NCBI GenBank assembly: GCA_946803585.1
Contig: CAMPEQ010000011.1
Span: forward strand, 434,001 to 498,000
Source of the DNA: an uncultured Actinomycetes bacterium
GTDB taxonomy: Bacteria; Actinomycetota; Actinomycetes; S36-B12; UBA10799
DNA: 64,000 nucleotides
Reading direction: 5' to 3'
The notes under the pieces were generated by a model. That model saw only the letters and a program-made list of their open reading frames with translations. It had not been told where the DNA came from and did not search any database. The translations under genes and the position numbers were made by a program. The first letter of the stretch is position 1; each line of letters starts with the position of its first letter. Below are positions 60,544 to 64,000 of this stretch, piece after piece.

Positions 60544-62091
60544 CTATGCCGCTGGCTGCGGTTGGTCCTGCTGCTTCTTCTCGTTGCGACGGAGTACGAC
60601 GAGGGCTACGAAACCGGAGATCAAGAAGATCACGGCCAGGATGAAGCACATGATGGCGAAGGCTCCTCCGAGCGCTTCGATGGCTGTCGGAATGACCTGG
60701 GGATTTGCCGGTCGTTGACCTGTAATGGCGAACTGCCGCAGCGATTCTGCCGCGTCACCACCGAGCTCGGCTTGCGTACGGCTTCGGGTGAGTGAGTCGA
60801 TGATGACGGTGGAGAGCGCTAGACCGAGGGCGTAGTAGAACTGCCCGATGGTGGTTCGCGACGAGGACACCGCTCCGTAATGCTCCGGATCGGCCTCTTG
60901 CAGGATGAGTCCGCCATAGGGAATCGACGGAACGATAACGCCGATGCCAGTAATGATCAGCGCTGGCAGGTAGGCAATAACGCTGTCGGGCGCCGACATT
61001 GATGTCACCCCGAACAGCACCAAACCGACAGCGCTGATAACCGCACCGACCATGATTGCTCCGCCGCTGCTGAGCTTTCCGCTACCCATCAGGCGTCCGG
61101 CGACCAGAGCACCGACAACGGCTGCGAGTAAGAACGGTAGCTGCGACAGGCTCAGCCCCAGACCGGATAGGTTCAGTTGGTATTGGAACAAGGTGCTGAA
61201 CGACAGCAGCATTGCGCCGTTACCGAGGTTGTAGATCAAGCCCGCCAGCAGTGCCCCGATGAATAGCGGTCGGGCGAACAGGCGGACCGGGAAGAACCCG
61301 TCGCTGTGGGCTCGCTCGTAGAAGTACCAGGTGACGAGCAGGATGGTCCCTAGGAGAAGCGCCACCCAGCACTGCGGCTCGGTAAGGCCCTTTCCGATAT
61401 AGGAGACGCCATAGAGGAACGCGATGATTCCAAGCCCCAGCAGGATCTGACCGGTGAAGTCCCACGTCTTGGTGGACTTTGGAATCTTGCCATCCTTGGG
61501 AAGGATGACGAACCCAACGAAGATTGAAATTACCGAGGCGACGGGGACGAGCAGGAACGCAACTCGCCAATCAATCCCGACCAGGCTGGCACCGACGAAT
61601 GACAGGAGCACTGCAAAAGCGCCGGTGGCAGCACCGTAGACACCCAGCGCACCAGCCAGACCACCCTTACCCGAGGCGAAGAGCTTCACGTAGGCGAAGC
61701 TCGCGCCGAAGACCGCACCCAAGCCGATCCCTGCCAGCGAGCGACCGAGCAAAAACACCGATGAACCGGGGGCCAAGGCCACCAGAATGTCGCCGACAGC
61801 GCTCAAGATGAGGCCAACGGTAAGGATCTTTAGGCGGCCCAATCGGTCGGCCATCATGCCGGTTGTGATCACGGTGGCCGCGAGCATGAAGGTGCTGATA
61901 CTGGCGGCGAGGGCGGCCAGCGAGCCCATGTTGAGGTCAGTGGACGCGCTTAAGAGGGCACTTGAGGCGATATTCGGGTCCGAACCTTGAATGGCCGCCA
62001 GCAGTCCAAGAAACACTAGTGCGGCAATGTGGCCCTTCTCCGGCTTTCCCGCCGTCGCTGGCTTTGCCGCTGCGTTCGCCGAGTTCGACAT
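60544..62091 (-). CDS. DHA2-like MFS transporter (paralogue A)
   Basis: A 515-residue transporter with a soluble Ala/Lys-rich N-terminal tail (1-22), a first helix with AAIQGSDPNIASSALLSASTDL and motif A GMMADRLGRLKILTVG. It is a paralogue of the transporter at 57859-59340, with the amidase gene between them on the same strand (47-bp gap to the amidase start). A joint transport-and-hydrolysis unit is suggested. No regulatory gene is adjacent. Confidence 0.88.
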   Translation of the reverse strand: MSNSANAAAKPATAGKPEKGHIAALVFLGLLAAIQGSDPNIASSALLSASTDLNMGSLAALAASISTFMLAATVITTGMMADRLGRLKILTVGLILSAVGDILVALAPGSSVFLLGRSLAGIGLGAVFGASFAYVKLFASGKGGLAGALGVYGAATGAFAVLLSFVGASLVGIDWRVAFLLVPVASVISIFVGFVILPKDGKIPKSTKTWDFTGQILLGLGIIAFLYGVSYIGKGLTEPQCWVALLLGTILLVTWYFYERAHSDGFFPVRLFARPLFIGALLAGLIYNLGNGAMLLSFSTLFQYQLNLSGLGLSLSQLPFLLAAVVGALVAGRLMGSGKLSSGGAIMVGAVISAVGLVLFGVTSMSAPDSVIAYLPALIITGIGVIVPSIPYGGLILQEADPEHYGAVSSSRTTIGQFYYALGLALSTVIIDSLTRSRTQAELGGDAAESLRQFAITGQRPANPQVIPTAIEALGGAFAIMCFILAVIFLISGFVALVVLRRNEKKQQDQPQPAA

Positions 62092-62143
62092 TCTGGCTCC
62101 TTCTTAACGTTCCGTGGTGACGTGTAGACCGTATTGGGTCGAG

Positions 62144-62932
62144 CTAGGCCAATGCGAGATCCCAGGCCCGGACTGCTCCAATCACGCCGGCAACGTTGGG
62201 GACGATCGTGACGTCGGATCCCAAATCAATCTTCAGCCGCTGAGCGTTTCCACCCCCGACGTAGAGGTGATCCCAGCAGAAGACGGGTCGTAACCCGTCG
62301 ACAACGACCTGCATCCGTTCACTCCATTTGCGCGGGCCTAGCTCGCGCAGTTTGTGGATTCCGATCCAGGTGTCGTAGGTCGCGTTCTTGCGGACCGGTG
62401 CGTGTGACATTTCAAGATGCGGTGCGAGCCGACCGTTGTCGAAGACCGCGCAGCCTAGTCCGGTGCCGAGGGTGAACATCACCTCAAGTCCCTCGCGCTT
62501 GATCACCGCCGCGCCTTGGACTTCCGCGTCGTTCAGCACTCGGGTGGGTTTACCAAAGGCCTCTTGCAGGATTTCTTGGGCGGGCCAATGGCTCCAGGCC
62601 TCGACGAGGGCGGGGTCCTTGTCGGTATAGGGACCGGCGACGCTCGGGTAGTGCGGTGTTCGAATCACGCAACCGTTGCGGATCATGCCCGGCATTCCGA
62701 CCGTGACTCGGTCGTACTCCGGTAGGCGTTTGGCCAGCATCGTCAGCGTGCGGACGAATCGTTCCGGCGGCAGCGGATAGGGGGTCTTGATGCGAATGTG
62801 CTGAGCACACATCTCGCCGTTCTCGTCTAGCACCGACGCCTTCAGGCCTGAGCCTCCACAGTCGATCCCCAGGGTTCGGATGAACCCCGGACCACTCTGA
62901 GAGCCGCTCGGCTCAACTACCGGTTCAGTCAC
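62144..62932 (-). CDS. ROK-family kinase, polyphosphate-glucokinase-like
   Basis: A 262-residue sugar kinase. The ATP/phosphate loop is LGIDCGGSGLKASVLDENG (22-40). RVTVGMPGMI, the catalytic region VLNDAEVQGAAV (Asp in ND-A) and MFTLGTGLGCAVFDNG are typical of actinobacterial polyphosphate glucokinases. The usual zinc-binding cysteines of ROK repressors are absent, so it is an enzyme and not a regulator. Phosphorylation of glucose with polyphosphate or ATP is likely. The start is GTG 62932. Confidence 0.82.
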   Translation of the reverse strand: MTEPVVEPSGSQSGPGFIRTLGIDCGGSGLKASVLDENGEMCAQHIRIKTPYPLPPERFVRTLTMLAKRLPEYDRVTVGMPGMIRNGCVIRTPHYPSVAGPYTDKDPALVEAWSHWPAQEILQEAFGKPTRVLNDAEVQGAAVIKREGLEVMFTLGTGLGCAVFDNGRLAPHLEMSHAPVRKNATYDTWIGIHKLRELGPRKWSERMQVVVDGLRPVFCWDHLYVGGGNAQRLKIDLGSDVTIVPNVAGVIGAVRAWDLALA

Positions 62933-62987
62933 CTTGTAAGACTGCCCGAGTCCACCTACCCCACGCAGCGTGAAGTAGGCGTGCGGG

Positions 62988-63797
62988 CTACTTATCCTTC
63001 GGTGGCGGCGCCCACGGAGCGGGCTCGCGTTTGAGGAACGCGCCCATCCCGGCTTGGGCCTCGGCTGAGCCGAACAGCTCGGCGGACAGCTCTGCGGTCC
63101 AGTCGAAGGCAGCTTGACGTTCCATCGTTCGCACCCGGCGCAGCAGTTCCTTAGTGGCGGCTAGTGCTTGCGGTCCACCGCGCTGGAGCTGATCAAGGTA
63201 GGTGCCGACTGCCGCGTCGAGCGCATCGTCGGGCACGACCTTATTGACCAGTCCCGAGTCGACTGCCCGCTGCGCCGAGACACGCTCCCCGGTCAGGAGT
63301 AGCTCGTAGCCATCGGCAACCTTCATTCGCTGAAGACAAACCACTGAGATCACGGCTGGTGCAACTCCAAGGCGAACCTCGGAAAAGGCGAACTTCGCTG
63401 ACTCCGCGGCAACGGACAGGTCGCAGGCCGCGACTAGGCCATTCCCACCACCAGCGACGTGGCCCTGCACTTTGGCGATAGTCGGTTTGGGGTGGTCAAG
63501 GATCGCGTTGAGCACGTGCACGATCGCCTTCGGCCCACTCCACTTGGTGTCTGCCGCAGCCGCGCCACTGGCACCCTGAAGGTCCGCTCCGGAGCAGAAC
63601 GTGTTCCCCGACCCAGTGATGACAACGACCCGAGCCGCGTCATCGGTGGCCGCATCTTGCAGCGCGGTGTGCATCTGCTGAAGGGCCTCGATCGTCATCC
63701 GGTTGCGCAGATCGGGACGGTTCAACGTGATGGTTGCAACGCCATCCACAACTTCGTAGGTAACGGACTCGGTGTTCTCTTGTTGCTCGTCGGACAT
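62988..63797 (-). CDS. Enoyl-CoA hydratase/isomerase
   Basis: A 269-residue crotonase-fold enzyme. VATITLNRPDLRNRM starts the domain, FCSGADLQGA gives the first oxyanion segment, and IAKVQGHVAGGGNGLVAACDLSVAAESAKFAFSEVRLGVAPAV the second. The usual catalytic glutamates at the first (A-x-x-G-G-G-x-E) position are replaced by Asn in GGGNGLV, while SEVRLG is kept. The true reaction is therefore uncertain. It follows an acyl-CoA dehydrogenase gene in a fatty-acid or amino-acid degradation operon. Confidence 0.88.
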   Translation of the reverse strand: MSDEQQENTESVTYEVVDGVATITLNRPDLRNRMTIEALQQMHTALQDAATDDAARVVVITGSGNTFCSGADLQGASGAAAADTKWSGPKAIVHVLNAILDHPKPTIAKVQGHVAGGGNGLVAACDLSVAAESAKFAFSEVRLGVAPAVISVVCLQRMKVADGYELLLTGERVSAQRAVDSGLVNKVVPDDALDAAVGTYLDQLQRGGPQALAATKELLRRVRTMERQAAFDWTAELSAELFGSAEAQAGMGAFLKREPAPWAPPPKDK

Positions 63798-63855
63798 TGG
63801 GATTGATCCTCTCTGGAGCTGTGCTTGAGGGCTTGGGTGCTGGAACGCCGAGTGA

Positions 63856-64000
63856 CTAGCGCTTGGTCATTCCTTCCATCATGGCCAGGACCCGCAACAT
63901 GACCTCGTCGGCACCCCCGCCAATGGACGTCAGGCGCCCATCACGGAAGTAGCGCGCGGGCCACATCTCCTCGGCATAACCCATTCCGCCGTGGAACTGA
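63856..64000 (-). CDS. Acyl-CoA dehydrogenase, C-terminal end (cut by window edge)
   Basis: Only the last 47 codons are in the window. They read QFHGGMGYAEEMWPARYFRDG and then SIGGGADEVMLRVLAMMEGMTKR with TAG at 63858. These are the conserved C-terminal segments (GGMGY-x-E-x-x-x-x-R-x-x-R-D and I-x-G-G-x-x-E) of FAD-dependent acyl-CoA dehydrogenases. Same strand and 58 bp upstream of the enoyl-CoA hydratase gene, so a degradation operon is likely. Confidence 0.88.
   Translation of the reverse strand, partial: QFHGGMGYAEEMWPARYFRDGRLTSIGGGADEVMLRVLAMMEGMTKR

Noticed and set aside
1-64000. CRISPR arrays, prophage, IS elements and rRNA
   Set aside because: No regular direct repeats with spacers, no integrase, transposase, phage structural or rRNA sequences were seen. 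The HNH gene is the only nuclease with mobile-element links.

Overview
The window looks like a chromosomal segment of an actinobacterium of moderately high GC. Actinobacterial markers are a mycoredoxin-type glutaredoxin, an Rv2466c-like DsbA-fold protein, a DUF222/HNH (13E12-repeat) gene with a Gram-positive type LexA box, DUF3097 and DUF2277 proteins, and a MenJ-type menaquinone reductase. There is no rRNA, prophage, IS element or CRISPR array. Genes are tightly packed, start at GTG or TTG quite often, and several convergent pairs share their stop codons.

Layout. 1-14.5 kb: a DHA2 exporter cut by the left edge; a pepsin-like lipoprotein; a tocopherol-cyclase-like plus SMP-30-like pair; a TreT trehalose synthase; an SOS-linked HNH gene; a thiol-redox operon (mycoredoxin, CcdA, thioredoxin-fold lipoprotein); a small protein made of 24 uninterrupted Ser-x-x triplets; a UbiD/UbiX decarboxylase pair; and DUF3097. 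14.5-26.5 kb: MenJ, then a secretome stretch (S53 peptidase, matrixin metalloprotease, lipase, multidomain AA10 LPMO, Lys-rich secreted protein) with a MacB-like ABC exporter. It also holds two damaged or unusual loci: a hemerythrin gene followed in frame by a pentapeptide-repeat tail, and a frameshifted lipoprotein gene. 26.5-45.4 kb: housekeeping and transport genes (acyl-CoA ligase, thioesterase, GNATs, LacI regulator, methyltransferase, rhodanese lipoprotein with a CsoR/CstR-like operator, CDF, DMT and APC transporters, universal stress proteins, DUF2254). Three tRNA genes (Arg-ACG, Ser-GCT, Ser-TGA) lie here, one with a duplicated 3' end plus terminator, together with two large secreted surface proteins (FG-GAP/IPT, and a Lys-rich dockerin-like protein).

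46-56 kb is a type IV pilus locus. It has a PAS-PAS-GGDEF diguanylate cyclase, a truncated prepilin peptidase (zinc/methyltransferase half only), a major pilin, pilT on the opposite strand, pilB, pilC, and three overlapping genes for minor prepilins, the last a 774-residue GspK/PilX-like protein without Glu5. No pilM, pilN, pilO or pilQ is present. 56-64 kb: a secreted carboxypeptidase-regulatory-like protein, an HPP-family membrane protein, a choloylglycine-hydrolase-like amidase between two paralogous MFS transporters, a ROK/polyphosphate-glucokinase-like kinase, an enoyl-CoA hydratase, and the C-terminus of an acyl-CoA dehydrogenase cut by the right edge.

Functionally the region describes an aerobic heterotroph that secretes proteases, lipase and a chitin/cellulose-active LPMO, and makes type IV pili that may respond to c-di-GMP. 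The most distinctive items are the S-x-x triplet protein, the pilus locus with half a prepilin peptidase, the hemerythrin-stop-pentapeptide arrangement, the pepsin-like lipoprotein and the amidase/MFS cassette.
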